NCBI RefSeq assembly: GCF_902506605.1
Contig: NZ_LR733979.1
Coordinates: forward strand, 445,468-509,467
DNA length: 64,000 nt
From: Sphingomonas sp. AX6
Lineage (GTDB): Bacteria > Pseudomonadota > Alphaproteobacteria > Sphingomonadales > Sphingomonadaceae
Direction of reading: 5' to 3'
Of this stretch, positions 18,737 to 27,956 are shown piece by piece. The notes under the pieces are model-generated. The model was not told the DNA's origin. It did no database searches and saw only the letters and a program-made list of their open reading frames with translations. A program made the position numbers and the translations under genes. The stretch's first letter is position 1. Each line of letters starts with the position of its first letter.

Positions 18737-19036
18737 TTAATATTTCTGCTGTCGTTCGTAGAGCGACTTGTAATGCTGGATGCGGGTGACGCGCAGGCCG
18801 GGCATGCCCGACCGGTCGATCGCGCGCTGCCAGCCGGCGAATTCCTCGACCGTCAGGCCGTATCGCTCGCATACTTCGTCCACGCTGAGCAGTCCGCCGT
18901 TGACCGCGGCCACCACCTCGGCCTTGCGGCGTACGACCCACCGCGTCGTCTCGGGCGGGGGCAATGTGTCCAGGGTCAGCGGCTCTCCGAGCGGACCGAT
19001 GACCTTGGCGGGACGGATTTTCTGGTTTTCGATCAT
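18737..19036 (-). CDS. sciP: CtrA inhibitor SciP (DUF1153)
   Basis: A 99-aa helix-turn-helix protein matching SciP, which in Caulobacter binds CtrA and blocks its activation of target promoters in G1. The conserved core is visible: KVIGPLGEPLTLDTLPPP, RWVVRRKAEVVAAVNGGLLS, then the helix-turn-helix ERYGLTVEEFAGWQRAI and a basic tail (GLRVTRIQHYKSL). A GANTC site (GACTC 19073-19077) lies about 37 nt upstream of its start, so regulation by CcrM methylation is possible. Together with ccrM at 46 kb this indicates the alphaproteobacterial cell-cycle circuit. Confidence 0.9.
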   Translation of the reverse strand: MIENQKIRPAKVIGPLGEPLTLDTLPPPETTRWVVRRKAEVVAAVNGGLLSVDEVCERYGLTVEEFAGWQRAIDRSGMPGLRVTRIQHYKSLYERQQKY

Positions 19037-19136
19037 TACAACCCTCGGGTCGGGCGGGGGCGCCCGGCTACTGACTCGAACGACGAATAACGCGATGGTT
19101 TGAACATCGCCTGAAATGGCGGGGTAAACGCGGCGT

Positions 19137-19361
19137 TCATGCGTCTTTCCCGGTCGTTACCGCGCGCGACGCGGCGGTATTGAACGCGCCGTCGCGCGGG
19201 GCGAGCAACGCGCGTGCGATGGCGGTCTGCGTCATCCCGGCCTGGACTCGCGCGGTCGGCGACGCCGCCTGGCACGCGGCGATCCCGACCAGCAACACCG
19301 CCAGATCGGGTTCGATCGGGGTGACGCAGGCGTTGCGATCAAAGGTGAAACTCAAATCCAA
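19137..19361 (-). CDS. possible small lipoprotein, unrecognised
   Basis: A 74-codon frame in the 480-nt gap between sciP and mnmA. It contains a hydrophobic stretch ending in a lipobox (LAVLLVGIAAC), so export and lipidation are possible, followed by a 45-residue Ala/Thr-rich tail. The start is unclear: TTG 19361 or an internal GTG at 19325, neither with a strong ribosome site. No family is recognised. It may be a chance frame in GC-rich DNA. Confidence 0.25.
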   Translation of the reverse strand: MDLSFTFDRNACVTPIEPDLAVLLVGIAACQAASPTARVQAGMTQTAIARALLAPRDGAFNTAASRAVTTGKDA

Positions 19362-19516
19362 GCGGGATACTCGACTCTTATGTTTGGCCTTGTCTGGAAA
19401 AGCCGGTTGTAGGGACGAGTGCTAAAGGGCTGGTAAATGTCGCTTCATTTCGTCGCATGGTTGCCAATTTCGCCGCGCCTTTGCGTCTTTTGGCCGCGCG
19501 CACTATCTAGCCCGTC

Positions 19517-20629
19517 ATGATTCCCGCCGATTTCCAGTTGAGCGCGCCGACGGGCGCAAAGCGTATCGTCGTCGCCATGTCGGGCGGAGTCGATTCGTCG
19601 GTCGTCGCAGCACTTGCCGCCAGATCGGGGGCGGAGACGATCGGGGTGACGCTGCAACTCTACGACCATGGCGAGGCGGTGGGGCGCGCGGGGAGCTGCT
19701 GCGCGGGACGCGATATTCGCGATGCGCGCGCGGTGTGCGACCGGCTGGGCATCGCGCATTATGTCTTCGATCACGAATCAAGCTTTCGCGAGCAGGTGAT
19801 CGACGATTTCGCCGACGAGTATCTGGCCGGTCGCACGCCGATCCCGTGCGTTAAATGCAATATGGGTCCAAAATTTACCGACCTGTTCAAACTCGCGCGC
19901 GACTTGGGTGCCGATTGCCTGGCGACCGGCCATTATGTGCAGCGCGTCGAGGGTGTGGAGGGCGCGGAGCTTCACCGCGCGATCGATCCGGCACGCGACC
20001 AGAGCTATTTCCTGTTCGCGACCACGCAGGATCAGCTCGATTATCTGCGGTTCCCGCTGGGGGGCATGGAAAAGAAGCTGGTGCGTGAACTGGCGGCCGA
20101 ACTGGGACTGGGAGTCGCGGGCAAGCCCGACAGCCAGGACATCTGCTTCGTCCCCGACGGCGATTACGCGCGGCTAGTGACCAAGCTGCGCCCCGATGCG
20201 GTGCATGTCGGCGACATCGTCGATACCGCGGGTCGCAAGCTGGGCGAACATGGCGGGATCATCCATTTCACCGTCGGCCAACGCCGCGGGCTGGAGATTG
20301 GCGGCAGCCCCGAGCCGCTCTATGTCGTGCGGCTGGATGCCGAGCGACAGCAGGTCGTGGTGGGTCCACGCCGCGCGCTGGCGGTGGCCGCCGCGCAGCT
20401 GACCGACATCAATTGGCTGGGCGGCGATTTTGACGGACCTTTGACGGCCAAGGTGCGATCGATGGCCAAACCAGTGCCCGCGCGGATGGAGAGCGGTCGG
20501 CTGGTATTCGATGCCCCCGAGTATGGCGTCGCGCCGGGACAGGCGGCGGTGCTCTATGCGGGCGAGCGGGTGCTGGGCGGCGGCTGGATCGCGGAGACGG
20601 AAAGCGCGGTGCTGGAAGCGGCCGCGTAG
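19517..20629 (+). CDS. mnmA: tRNA-specific 2-thiouridylase
   Basis: A 370-aa enzyme that thiolates U34 of tRNA-Lys, Glu and Gln using ATP and a persulfide. The PP-loop SGGVDSS is at residues 22-28. The two catalytic cysteines are C111 in PIPCVKCN and C210 in [13 protein letters not shown], with normal spacing. The C-terminal domain has the family [10 protein letters not shown] and [17 protein letters not shown] stretches. The gene is monocistronic and ends 8 nt before a palindrome. Confidence 0.97.
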   Translation: MIPADFQLSAPTGAKRIVVAMSGGVDSSVVAALAARSGAETIGVTLQLYDHGEAVGRAGSCCAGRDIRDARAVCDRLGIAHYVFDHESSFREQVIDDFADEYLAGRTPIPCVKCNMGPKFTDLFKLARDLGADCLATGHYVQRVEGVEGAELHRAIDPARDQSYFLFATTQDQLDYLRFPLGGMEKKLVRELAAELGLGVAGKPDSQDICFVPDGDYARLVTKLRPDAVHVGDIVDTAGRKLGEHGGIIHFTVGQRRGLEIGGSPEPLYVVRLDAERQQVVVGPRRALAVAAAQLTDINWLGGDFDGPLTAKVRSMAKPVPARMESGRLVFDAPEYGVAPGQAAVLYAGERVLGGGWIAETESAVLEAAA

Positions 20630-20637
20630 ACTACGCC

Positions 20638-20743
20638 GTCACCCCGGCCGAAGTGCCGGGGTCCACCAGGCGGCTTCGTTGAGCGTTCAAACTGAACGAT
20701 AAGCGTTCGGCACAGTGGACCCCGGCACTCCGGCCGGGGTGAC
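20638..20743. repeat. family A palindrome
   Basis: Arms of 29 nt: left 20638-20666 (GTCACCCCGGCCGAAGTGCC and on), right 20715-20743 (GTGGACCCCGGCACTCCGGC and on). They differ at a single position. It lies between the convergent mnmA and PhzF-like genes. Confidence 0.9.
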
Positions 20744-20761
20744 GGGTGGTTTGGTGATCTC

Positions 20762-21556
20762 CTAAAGGGTGAACCGTCCCTCGATCACGGTCACGCAGCG
20801 TCCGCGCAGCACCACCCGGTCGCCCAGCAGTTCGCAATCGATGTGCCCGCCGCGCTTGCTCGCCTGAAACGCGGTGAAGCGGGCACGACCAAGGCGTTCG
20901 GCCCAGAACGGGGTAAGGACGCTGTGCGCCGAGCCGGTAACCGGGTCTTCGTCGATCCCGGCGGCGGGTGCAAAGACGCGGCTGACGATGTCGGTGTCGT
21001 CACCCGCTGCGGTGACGATGTTGAGCGTGTTGCCGAGTGCTGCCAGTGCGCGGAAATCGGGGGTCAGGGTGCGGACGGCATCGGCGCTGTCGAGCATGGT
21101 AAGGTCGTAGCCGTTCGGATGGTGGAATGTTTCGCCGCCTTCGACCCCCAGCGCTGCCCTCAACCCCGGCAATGCACTTGGTGGCGGCGAATAGGCGGGG
21201 AGCGCCATCGCATAACCCGCCCCGTCGCGTTCGACCGACAGCAGCCCGGCCTTGCGGGTGCGGAACGTCACGCCGTCGCGTGGCGGCTCGCGCGTCAGGA
21301 CGAAATGGCCGCTCGCCAGTGTCGCATGGCCGCACAAGGCGACTTCGGTAGCGGGGGTGAACCAGCGCAGCTCGTAGTCCGCCGCGCCGCTATTGTCGGC
21401 AACCAGAAATGCGGTTTCGCTGAGGTTGTTCTCCTCGGCGATGGTCTGAAGCACTGCATCGTCGAGCCAGGCGTCGAGCGGCATCACCGCTGCCGGATTG
21501 CCGGCGAATGGTCGGTCGGCGAAGGCGTCGATCTGGGCAAAGGGTATGTGGGTCAT
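20762..21556 (-). CDS. PhzF family isomerase-like protein
   Basis: A 264-aa protein with the PhzF fold (diaminopimelate-epimerase-like). The N-terminus QIDAFADRPFAGNPAAVMPL, the catalytic-glutamate motif ENNLSETAFL near residue 45, RWFTPATEVALCGHATLAS near residue 65, and DPVTGSAHSVLTPFWAERLG near residue 200 are all family hallmarks. Genome neighbours do not suggest phenazine synthesis, and the substrate is unknown. A family B palindrome lies upstream. Confidence 0.92.
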   Translation of the reverse strand: MTHIPFAQIDAFADRPFAGNPAAVMPLDAWLDDAVLQTIAEENNLSETAFLVADNSGAADYELRWFTPATEVALCGHATLASGHFVLTREPPRDGVTFRTRKAGLLSVERDGAGYAMALPAYSPPPSALPGLRAALGVEGGETFHHPNGYDLTMLDSADAVRTLTPDFRALAALGNTLNIVTAAGDDTDIVSRVFAPAAGIDEDPVTGSAHSVLTPFWAERLGRARFTAFQASKRGGHIDCELLGDRVVLRGRCVTVIEGRFTL

Positions 21557-21590
21557 GGGGATGCCTTCGTAGTTCGGGCACCACCTAACC

Positions 21591-21663
21591 GTTTGTTTCG
21601 AGCGTAGTCGAGAAACGTGATCTCGGCGTTGCGGTCGCGTTTCTCGACTTCGCTCGAAACAAG
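21591..21663. repeat. family B palindrome
   Basis: Left arm 21591-21616 (GTTTGTTTCGAGCGTAGTCG and on) and right arm 21638-21663 (CGTTTCTCGACTTCGCTCGA and on), slightly diverged. It lies between the CDF and PhzF-like genes, both on the minus strand. Confidence 0.88.
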
Positions 21664-21698
21664 CGGTGGTTGGGAGGGTATTCCGATGTCAGCCACAA

Positions 21699-22625
21699 TC
21701 ACGACGTTCGCGCCCGCAGCTTGGCCAGTTCGTCCGCCTCGACCAGCGGGTTGTCGGGCTCGTCGATCCGTCCTTCGGGATCAATATGGATGAACACCTC
21801 GCAATCGGGAAAGGCATCGGCGAAGCTCGCTTCGATGCGCTCGACCACTTCGTGCGCCTCGGCGACGGTCAGGTGCGCGTCCATCCACATGTGGAACTGG
21901 ACGAAATCCTTGTTGCCGCTGGTGCGGGTGCGCAGGTCATGGAGGTGGCGGATCTCGGGATGGCGGGCCGCGACTTCGACGAAGCGCAGGCGCTTTTCCT
22001 CGGGCCATTCCTTGTCCATCAACTGATTGATTGCTTCTTCGGCGGCGCGCCACGCGCCGAACAACAGCCACAGGCCGATGGCGATGCCGAACAGAGGATC
22101 GGCAACGCTAAGCCCCAGATACTGGTCGAGAATCAGCGCGGCGATCACCGCGGAATTGAGCAGCAGGTCGCTTTGATAATGCACCCGGTCGGCCCCGATC
22201 GCGACCGACCGGGTCTGGGCGATGATGTGCTTTTGATAGGAGGTCAGCGCCAGCGTCACGATGATCGCGAAGACCGACACGCCGATGCCGATCGCGCCTT
22301 CGCTCGGCTGCGCGCCGTCGGAGAAGCGCGACACCGCCTGACCGAAGATGAAAAAGGCCGACACCGCGATCAGCGCGACCTGAAACAACGCCGCCAGTGC
22401 CTCCGCCTTGCCGTGGCCGAAGCGGTGGTCGTGGTCGGCGGGCTGCGCCGCCAGATGCACTGCGAACAAGGTGACCAGAGAGGCGACCAGATCGAGCAGG
22501 CTGTCGGCCAGGCTGGCGAGTACCGCAACCGATCCGGTAGTCCATGCCGCCCAGGATTTGACGAGGCCGAGCGTGACCGCACAGGCGACGCTGGCGATCG
22601 CGGCGCGTTTGGCGAGCGGGATCAT
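21699..22625 (-). CDS. cation diffusion facilitator (FieF-like) metal exporter
   Basis: A 308-aa inner-membrane divalent-cation/proton antiporter. It has six membrane segments. Helix 2 carries LASLADSLLDLVASL and is followed by DHDHRFGHGKAEALAAL, the HxxxD-type signature. The metal site in helix 5 is GADRVHYQSDLLLNS. The cytoplasmic domain ends with VQFHMWMDAHLTVAEAHEV and a CEVFIHIDPEG motif. The pattern is closest to FieF-type (iron/zinc) members. ATG 22625 gives the usual N-terminus. It begins 10 nt after pdxH and is probably cotranscribed with it. Confidence 0.93.
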   Translation of the reverse strand: MIPLAKRAAIASVACAVTLGLVKSWAAWTTGSVAVLASLADSLLDLVASLVTLFAVHLAAQPADHDHRFGHGKAEALAALFQVALIAVSAFFIFGQAVSRFSDGAQPSEGAIGIGVSVFAIIVTLALTSYQKHIIAQTRSVAIGADRVHYQSDLLLNSAVIAALILDQYLGLSVADPLFGIAIGLWLLFGAWRAAEEAINQLMDKEWPEEKRLRFVEVAARHPEIRHLHDLRTRTSGNKDFVQFHMWMDAHLTVAEAHEVVERIEASFADAFPDCEVFIHIDPEGRIDEPDNPLVEADELAKLRARTS

Positions 22626-22635
22626 CGCCGAACGC

Positions 22636-23214
22636 TCATGGGTAGAGCAAAATCTCGTCCCAGCCATCGCCCGCGCGCACGAACAGGCGGCGCTCATGGA
22701 GGCGGTGGGCGCGGTCCTGCCAGAATTCGATTTTCGCCGGGATCACGCGGTAGCCGCCCCAATGCGGCGGGCGGGGAACGTCGCCGCCGTCGAATCGCGT
22801 CTTCATCGCCTCGAATCGCGCTTCGAACGTCTCTCGCGCATCGAGCGGGCGCGACTGGTCCGATGCCCATGCGCCGAGCTGCGAATCGCGGCTGCGGCTG
22901 GCGAAATAGGCGTCGGATTCGGCATTGCTGACGGGCTCGACCCGGCCTTCGATGCGAATCTGGCGGCGGATCGATTTCCAGTGGAACAGCAGCGCCGCGA
23001 CCGGATTTGCCGCCAGCGCGTCCGCCTTTCGGCTTTCGCGGTTGGTGTAGAAAACGAAGCCACGCTCGTCATGCCCTTTGAGCAGCACCATGCGCACCGC
23101 GGGCTGCCCATCGGCATCGACGGTTGCCAGCGCCACGGCATTGGGATCGTTTGGCTCGCCCGCCTGAGCCTGGGCATACCAATCGTCGAACAGGGGCAGG
23201 ATCGTTTCGCGCAT
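22636..23214 (-). CDS. pdxH: pyridoxamine 5'-phosphate oxidase
   Basis: A 192-aa FMN enzyme that oxidises PNP and PMP to pyridoxal 5'-phosphate. Conserved stretches are visible: NAVALATVDADGQPAVRMVL, KGHDERGFVFYTNRESRKAD, the RQIRIEGRVEPVS strand, SDAYFASRSRDSQLGAWAS, and the C-terminal FWQDRAHRLHERRLF. The start is set at ATG 23214, giving the usual length; the frame is open to 23259. The gene is followed closely by the metal transporter. It is divergent from the ATP-grasp gene by about 86 nt. Confidence 0.95.
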   Translation of the reverse strand: MRETILPLFDDWYAQAQAGEPNDPNAVALATVDADGQPAVRMVLLKGHDERGFVFYTNRESRKADALAANPVAALLFHWKSIRRQIRIEGRVEPVSNAESDAYFASRSRDSQLGAWASDQSRPLDARETFEARFEAMKTRFDGGDVPRPPHWGGYRVIPAKIEFWQDRAHRLHERRLFVRAGDGWDEILLYP

Positions 23215-23300
23215 GGGAAGGGCGATACGCCGCGCACCTTTTGCTGTCGAGCCGATCAAGCGTGTTGCGCCGCCGCATCCTTTGTGGTTGCGTCAGCGCG

Positions 23301-25799
23301 ATGTCCGGCCCCGTGCTTCCCGCCCCGTCCGCCGACCTGTTCGACGCGTGCGTGATCGCCGATCGCTGGATCGACGATTATTGCAGCCAGACGATTGCGT
23401 CCGACATGCTGTGCGGTGCCAGCGGCGATGCACGTGAGGCATGGCGCGTGGCGTTCGAGGAAGCGGCCAGCGTCTCGGGTGAGGCGATCGGGCTGGTGAC
23501 CGAACGCGCACAGCGACAGGCCGAGGATATCGGCACCGGCTTTCGTATCCCCGGCGAAAGCGACGAGCGCCCCTGGCCACTGTCGCCGATCCCGCTGCTG
23601 ATCGACGGGCACGAATGGGCAGGGATCGAACGCGGAATCGCCCAGCGTGCCGAGCTGATGGAATGCGTGATCGCCGACATTTACGGCCCCGGCCGATTGG
23701 TTGCGGGCGGTCAGATTCCGGCAGCGTTGGTCGCGGGCAGCCCGTTCTTCATGCGCCCGATGGTGGGGATGGAGCCGCCGGGGGGCAAGCATCTGCATTT
23801 CTTCGCCGCCGATCTGTGTCGCGGCCCGGAAGGGGGCTGGCGCGTGCTGGCCGATCATCTGCGCGCGCCGACGGGGGCGGGCTATGCGCTGGAAAACCGG
23901 TTGGCGATGGCGCGGACATTGGGCGGATTGCAGGCGCGGTTGAATATCGAGCGGCATGCGCCGTTTTTCGCGCGGATGCGCGATGGCCTCGCGGCGGCGT
24001 GCAGGCGTGCCGAACCGCGCATCGGACTGCTGACACCGGGACGGTTCAACCCCAGCTATGCCGAACAGGCGCATCTGGCGCGCTATCTAGGGTTCCTGCT
24101 TGTCGAGGGCGCGGACCTCGCGGTGCGCGACGATCAGGTCTATGTCCGCACGATCGCGGGCATGAAGCGCATCGACGGGTTGTGGCGTCGGCTCGATCCC
24201 CGCCTGCTCGATCCGCTGGCGTTCGATTCGCATTCCCAGATCGGGGTCGCGGGGCTGGTCGATGCGATGGCGGCGGGTAATGTGGTGGTGTCGAACGCGC
24301 CGGGCGTGGGCGTGATGGAATCGCCCGCCTTCGCCGCGTTCCTGCCGTCGCTGGCGCTCAGGCTGACGGGCGAAGCCTTACGCATTCCCAATATCGCGAC
24401 CTGGTGGTGCGGCCAGCCGCGCGAATGCGACGAAGTACGCAGCGAGCTGACCAACATGTTGATCGCGCCCGCATTCGGGCAATCGGTGCTGGGACTTGCG
24501 GGCGGCCCCACGCTGGGATCGGAACTGGATGCGGACGCGCGCGCGCGGCTGCTCGCCGATCTCGACCGCCGGCCACAGGATTATGTCGGGCAGGAAGTGG
24601 TGCGGCTGTCGACCATGCCGGTGGCAACCGGAAACGGTATCGAGGCACGGCCCTTTACGCTCCGCGTGTTCGCGGCGCGCGATGCGAACGGCAAATGGGT
24701 GGTGCTGCCCGGCGGTTTCGCGCGCATCGGCGAGCATCCCGATCCGCGCGCGGCGGTGATGGGCGAAGGCACTTTCTCTGCCGATGTATGCATTCACGGG
24801 GCCGATCCGGTCGACGCGGTATCGCTGTTGCCGCCGGTCGATTCGGTGCAGTTGCGGCGCAATCCGGGAACGCTGCCCAGCCGCGCGGCGGACAATCTGT
24901 TCTGGCTGGGGCGCTATCTGGAGCGCGGGCAGGCGCTGTTGGGGGCGATCCGCGTTCTGCTGGGCCACTCGATCAGCGCGGATACCGGCGCGGCGCTGCC
25001 GGAGGCGACATTGCGCGGGTTGGTCGATCTGATCGCCGCCAAGGGTGCGGCCCCCGCGCCTGCAACGATGCGGCGTGCCGAACTGACCGGGTTCGCCCGT
25101 CATGCGCTGGAGCATGAATCGGGCTGGCAAAGCGTCCGGTCGATCAACCGCAGCGCGCAGGACATCGGCGCAGGATCGCGCGACCGGTTGTCGGCGGATG
25201 TGATTCGGCTGCTGGACGCACCGTTTCCGGTCAAGGGCAGCTTGCTCGAACGCGCAGGCACGCTCCAGCGACGCTATGCCGCGCTCGCCGGGCTGTCGGC
25301 CGAACATATGGCGCGCACCGATGCGTGGCGCTTCCAGGACATGGGGCGACGGATCGAACGCGGCCTGTCAATCGTCCGCGCGGTCAGCGCCTTTGCGGGA
25401 ACCGATGCTACCGCGGACGACCTGTCCACTTTGCTCGATCTGGGCGACAGCCAGATCAGCTATCGTCAGCGTTACCTGACCGGCATCGCGCGTGTGCCCG
25501 TCATCGATCTGGTGCTGCTCGATCCTGGTAATCCGCGCAGCCTGGCCTATCAGGTCGAACGGATCGTTACGCATCTGACGGCGCTTCCGGTCCTGTCCGA
25601 TGATGGACTGGCCGAGCCGCAACAGGCGCAGGCGACGCAACTCGCGGCGCTTGTGACGACGGCGACAGCGGCAAACGTGGACCCGATGCTGCTGATCGAT
25701 TTCGAGCGTCGATTAGGACAATTGTCCGAAAGCATCGCGCGACGGTATTTCCTGCAAGGCGCCGAACCCTTGCGCGCAGGTGGGCTGACGCTGGCATGA
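23301..25799 (+). CDS. circularly permuted ATP-grasp type 2 fused to alpha-E domain
   Basis: An 832-aa fusion. Residues 1 to about 480 are the circularly permuted ATP-grasp (DUF404/DUF407): the ADIYGPGRLVAGGQIPAALV and FFAADLCRGPEGGWRVLADH blocks, LTPGRFNPSYAEQAHLARYL, LWRRLDPRLLDPLAF, and NVVVSNAPGVGVMESPAF then IATWWCGQPRE. Residues from about 520 are an alpha-E (DUF403) domain, starting LPSRAADNLFWLGRYLERG and ending near FLQGAEPL. Aravind and colleagues predicted that such proteins join a peptide-tag or amide-bond system with transglutaminases. Often these are two genes; here they are one. The start ATG 23301 is where homology begins. The stop overlaps the next gene as ATGA. Confidence 0.88.
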   Translation: MSGPVLPAPSADLFDACVIADRWIDDYCSQTIASDMLCGASGDAREAWRVAFEEAASVSGEAIGLVTERAQRQAEDIGTGFRIPGESDERPWPLSPIPLLIDGHEWAGIERGIAQRAELMECVIADIYGPGRLVAGGQIPAALVAGSPFFMRPMVGMEPPGGKHLHFFAADLCRGPEGGWRVLADHLRAPTGAGYALENRLAMARTLGGLQARLNIERHAPFFARMRDGLAAACRRAEPRIGLLTPGRFNPSYAEQAHLARYLGFLLVEGADLAVRDDQVYVRTIAGMKRIDGLWRRLDPRLLDPLAFDSHSQIGVAGLVDAMAAGNVVVSNAPGVGVMESPAFAAFLPSLALRLTGEALRIPNIATWWCGQPRECDEVRSELTNMLIAPAFGQSVLGLAGGPTLGSELDADARARLLADLDRRPQDYVGQEVVRLSTMPVATGNGIEARPFTLRVFAARDANGKWVVLPGGFARIGEHPDPRAAVMGEGTFSADVCIHGADPVDAVSLLPPVDSVQLRRNPGTLPSRAADNLFWLGRYLERGQALLGAIRVLLGHSISADTGAALPEATLRGLVDLIAAKGAAPAPATMRRAELTGFARHALEHESGWQSVRSINRSAQDIGAGSRDRLSADVIRLLDAPFPVKGSLLERAGTLQRRYAALAGLSAEHMARTDAWRFQDMGRRIERGLSIVRAVSAFAGTDATADDLSTLLDLGDSQISYRQRYLTGIARVPVIDLVLLDPGNPRSLAYQVERIVTHLTALPVLSDDGLAEPQQAQATQLAALVTTATAANVDPMLLIDFERRLGQLSESIARRYFLQGAEPLRAGGLTLA

Positions 25800-26734
25800 T
25801 GCATTATCAGGTCCGGCATGTGACGCGGTTCGATTATGCCAATCGCGTGGCGTTCGCGCGGTGCAATCTGCGGCTGAAGCCGATCGACTGGCCGGGACAG
25901 GTGTTGCTCGATTACGACCTGATCGTCGAGCCCGACAGTCACACCGCGCCAGCGCGCGCCGAGGCAGGATTGGCGCATGTCGTGCGGCTGGTGGTGGACA
26001 AACCGGTGAGGCAATTGACCATCGAAAGCATCGCGCGCGTCGATGTCGATCGTCCGGTGCCGATGCCGTCGGCGGACGATCCGACGCTCGCCGACATCGC
26101 CGCCTGGGCACGGGCGAGCCGCGACATCTCTCCCTCTGGCCCGGCCAGCTATCTGTTTCCGTCGCCGCGCATTCCGCTCGACCCCGCGATCGCCGACTAT
26201 TGCGCCGCCGATCTGGACCCCGGGCGTGGCGCTCTGGAAGCGGGAATCGCGCTGGCGCGGCGCATCCAGTCGGATTTCGACTTCGATACGACCGCGACTT
26301 TGGTCGATACCCCGCCGATCGAAGCGTTTTCGAAACGCGGCGGCGTGTGCCAGGATTTCGCGCAGATCATGATTTCGGGGCTGCGCGCGGCAGGGCTGCC
26401 GGCGGCCTATGCATCGGGCTATATCCGTACGCTGCCGCCCGAAGGCCAGCCGCGGCTGGTGGGGGCGGATGCGACCCATGCCTGGGTGCTGCTGTGGTGC
26501 GGGCCGAATCTGGGATGGGTCGGGCTCGATCCCACCAACGGCATCTGGATGGCGGGCGACCATATCGTCATGGCGGTCGGCCGCGATTATGGCGACATCG
26601 CGCCGATCGATGGGGTGGTGCTGGGATCGGGCGTGCAGGCGATGAAGGTGTCGGTGGACGTGGAGCCGCTGGATGCGACCACGGTTTCCGAGCCTCCCCA
26701 CGCAGTTCGTTTCGAGCGAAGTCGAGCAACGTAA
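25796..26734 (+). CDS. transglutaminase-like cysteine protease family protein
   Basis: A 312-aa protein with the bacterial transglutaminase-like N-domain (residues 1-80, YQVRHVTRFDYANRVAFARC) and a transglutaminase core. The catalytic triad is visible: C185 in KRGGVCQDFAQ, H228 in DATHAWVLLW, D245 in WVGLDPTNG. There is no signal peptide, so it acts in the cytoplasm. Its start overlaps the ATP-grasp/alpha-E stop by four bases, so the two are translated together. The last ten codons, encoding AVRFERSRAT, come from the left arm of a family B palindrome. Confidence 0.9.
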   Translation: MMHYQVRHVTRFDYANRVAFARCNLRLKPIDWPGQVLLDYDLIVEPDSHTAPARAEAGLAHVVRLVVDKPVRQLTIESIARVDVDRPVPMPSADDPTLADIAAWARASRDISPSGPASYLFPSPRIPLDPAIADYCAADLDPGRGALEAGIALARRIQSDFDFDTTATLVDTPPIEAFSKRGGVCQDFAQIMISGLRAAGLPAAYASGYIRTLPPEGQPRLVGADATHAWVLLWCGPNLGWVGLDPTNGIWMAGDHIVMAVGRDYGDIAPIDGVVLGSGVQAMKVSVDVEPLDATTVSEPPHAVRFERSRAT

Positions 26735-26778
26735 GCGAGGTGCTCGTGAGCGTTTCTCGACTTCGCTCGAAACGAACG
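26705..26778. repeat. family B palindrome, left arm coding
   Basis: Left arm 26705-26731 (GTTCGTTTCGAGCGAAGTCG and on), right arm 26752-26778. The left arm lies inside the 3' end of the transglutaminase gene and the stop codon (26732-26734) is just past it. Confidence 0.88.
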
Positions 26779-26865
26779 GGATAAGGTAGTGTTCTGGCCC
26801 TTGCGCGTTGCGGCTGTTACGCCGATCTAACACACTAGCAAATCGCCAAATCGAACAGGGAATTC

Positions 26866-27807
26866 ATGGCCGATCCGTATTCAACCTTGGGTGTCGCACG
26901 CGGGGCGAGCGAAGCCGAAATCAAGAAAGCGTATCGCAATCTCGCGAAACAGCTTCATCCGGATCGCAACAAGGACAATCCCAAGGCGTCGGAAAAATTC
27001 AGCCAGGTCACCAATGCCTATGACCTGCTGACCGACAAGGACAAACGCGCGCGCTTCGACCGCGGCGAGATCGACGGCGACGGCAACCCCACCAATCCGT
27101 TTGCCGGAATGGGCGGCGGCGGGCAAGGTGGCCAGTACCGGTCGGGCGGATCGCAGTTCGATTTCAATAGCGATGGCGCCGATGTCGGCAGCATGTTCGA
27201 GGAATTGTTCGGCGGTGCCCAGCGGCGCGGCGGGGGCGGCTTTTCGGGCGGGTTTGGTGGCTTTGGGCGGCGTCCGAGCCCCAAGGGCGCGAATGTCGGA
27301 TACAAGTTGCAAGTCCCGTTCACCGACGCCGCCGCGCTCGCCCCCCAGCGGATTACGCTGGCCGATGCCAAGACGATTGATCTGAAACTCCCCGCCGGGG
27401 TCGAGACCGGCACGCAAATGCGCCTGTCCGGCAAGGGCCAAGAGGGTCCAGGCGGCAATGGCGACGCGATCGTGACGATCGAGGTCCAGCCGCACCGCTT
27501 TTTCACGCGCGACGGCGATGATGTGCGTCTGGATTTGCCGGTTTCGCTCAAGGAAGCGGTTTTGGGCGCGCAGGTACGCGTGCCGACCGTCGAAAAGCCG
27601 GTGATGTTGACGGTTCCCAAGGGCAGTTCGTCTGGCAAGACGTTCCGGCTGAAGGGCAAGGGATTTCACAAGAAGGGCGGCGGACGCGGCGACCAGTTGG
27701 TGACGTTGGTCGTCGATCTGCCCGCGGGCGATGCGGCGCTGGAAGCGTTCGTCGAGGGTTGGACGCCGATCGGCGACGGGAACCCGCGCGCCAAGTTGGG
27801 CGTCTAA
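26866..27807 (+). CDS. DnaJ/CbpA-like co-chaperone
   Basis: A 313-aa J-domain protein. The J domain (residues 1-70) has [20 protein letters not shown] and the HPD motif at LHPDRNKDN, which stimulates Hsp70 ATPase. A Gly/Phe-rich linker follows (residues 78-140). Two C-terminal beta domains bind substrates ([14 protein letters not shown] and later [17 protein letters not shown]). There is no cysteine zinc-finger, so it is of the CbpA/DnaJ-class B type rather than DnaJ itself. Confidence 0.9.
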   Translation: MADPYSTLGVARGASEAEIKKAYRNLAKQLHPDRNKDNPKASEKFSQVTNAYDLLTDKDKRARFDRGEIDGDGNPTNPFAGMGGGGQGGQYRSGGSQFDFNSDGADVGSMFEELFGGAQRRGGGGFSGGFGGFGRRPSPKGANVGYKLQVPFTDAAALAPQRITLADAKTIDLKLPAGVETGTQMRLSGKGQEGPGGNGDAIVTIEVQPHRFFTRDGDDVRLDLPVSLKEAVLGAQVRVPTVEKPVMLTVPKGSSSGKTFRLKGKGFHKKGGGRGDQLVTLVVDLPAGDAALEAFVEGWTPIGDGNPRAKLGV

Positions 27808-27859
27808 AGTCCGACGATTAAGCTCATAAGGAGCAATTTTATCGCAATCGAACCCCACC

Positions 27860-27935
27860 CGTTCGTTTCGAGCGAAGTCGAGAAACGTCTGCCAGCGCGC
27901 GGATCGCGTTTCTCGACTTCGCTCGAAACGAACGG
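27860..27935. repeat. family B palindrome
   Basis: Arms 27860-27887 (CGTTCGTTTCGAGCGAAGTC and on) and 27907-27935 (CGTTTCTCGACTTCGCTCGA and on), a 19-nt centre. It lies between the DnaJ-like gene and the YihY gene. Confidence 0.9.
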
Positions 27936-27956
27936 TTCTAGGGGGTTGCGCGCTCG

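Noticed and set aside
21666..22931. 421-codon plus-strand frame across the CDF and pdxH genes
   Set aside because: Antisense to two conserved genes, and composed of Arg/Gly/His runs.
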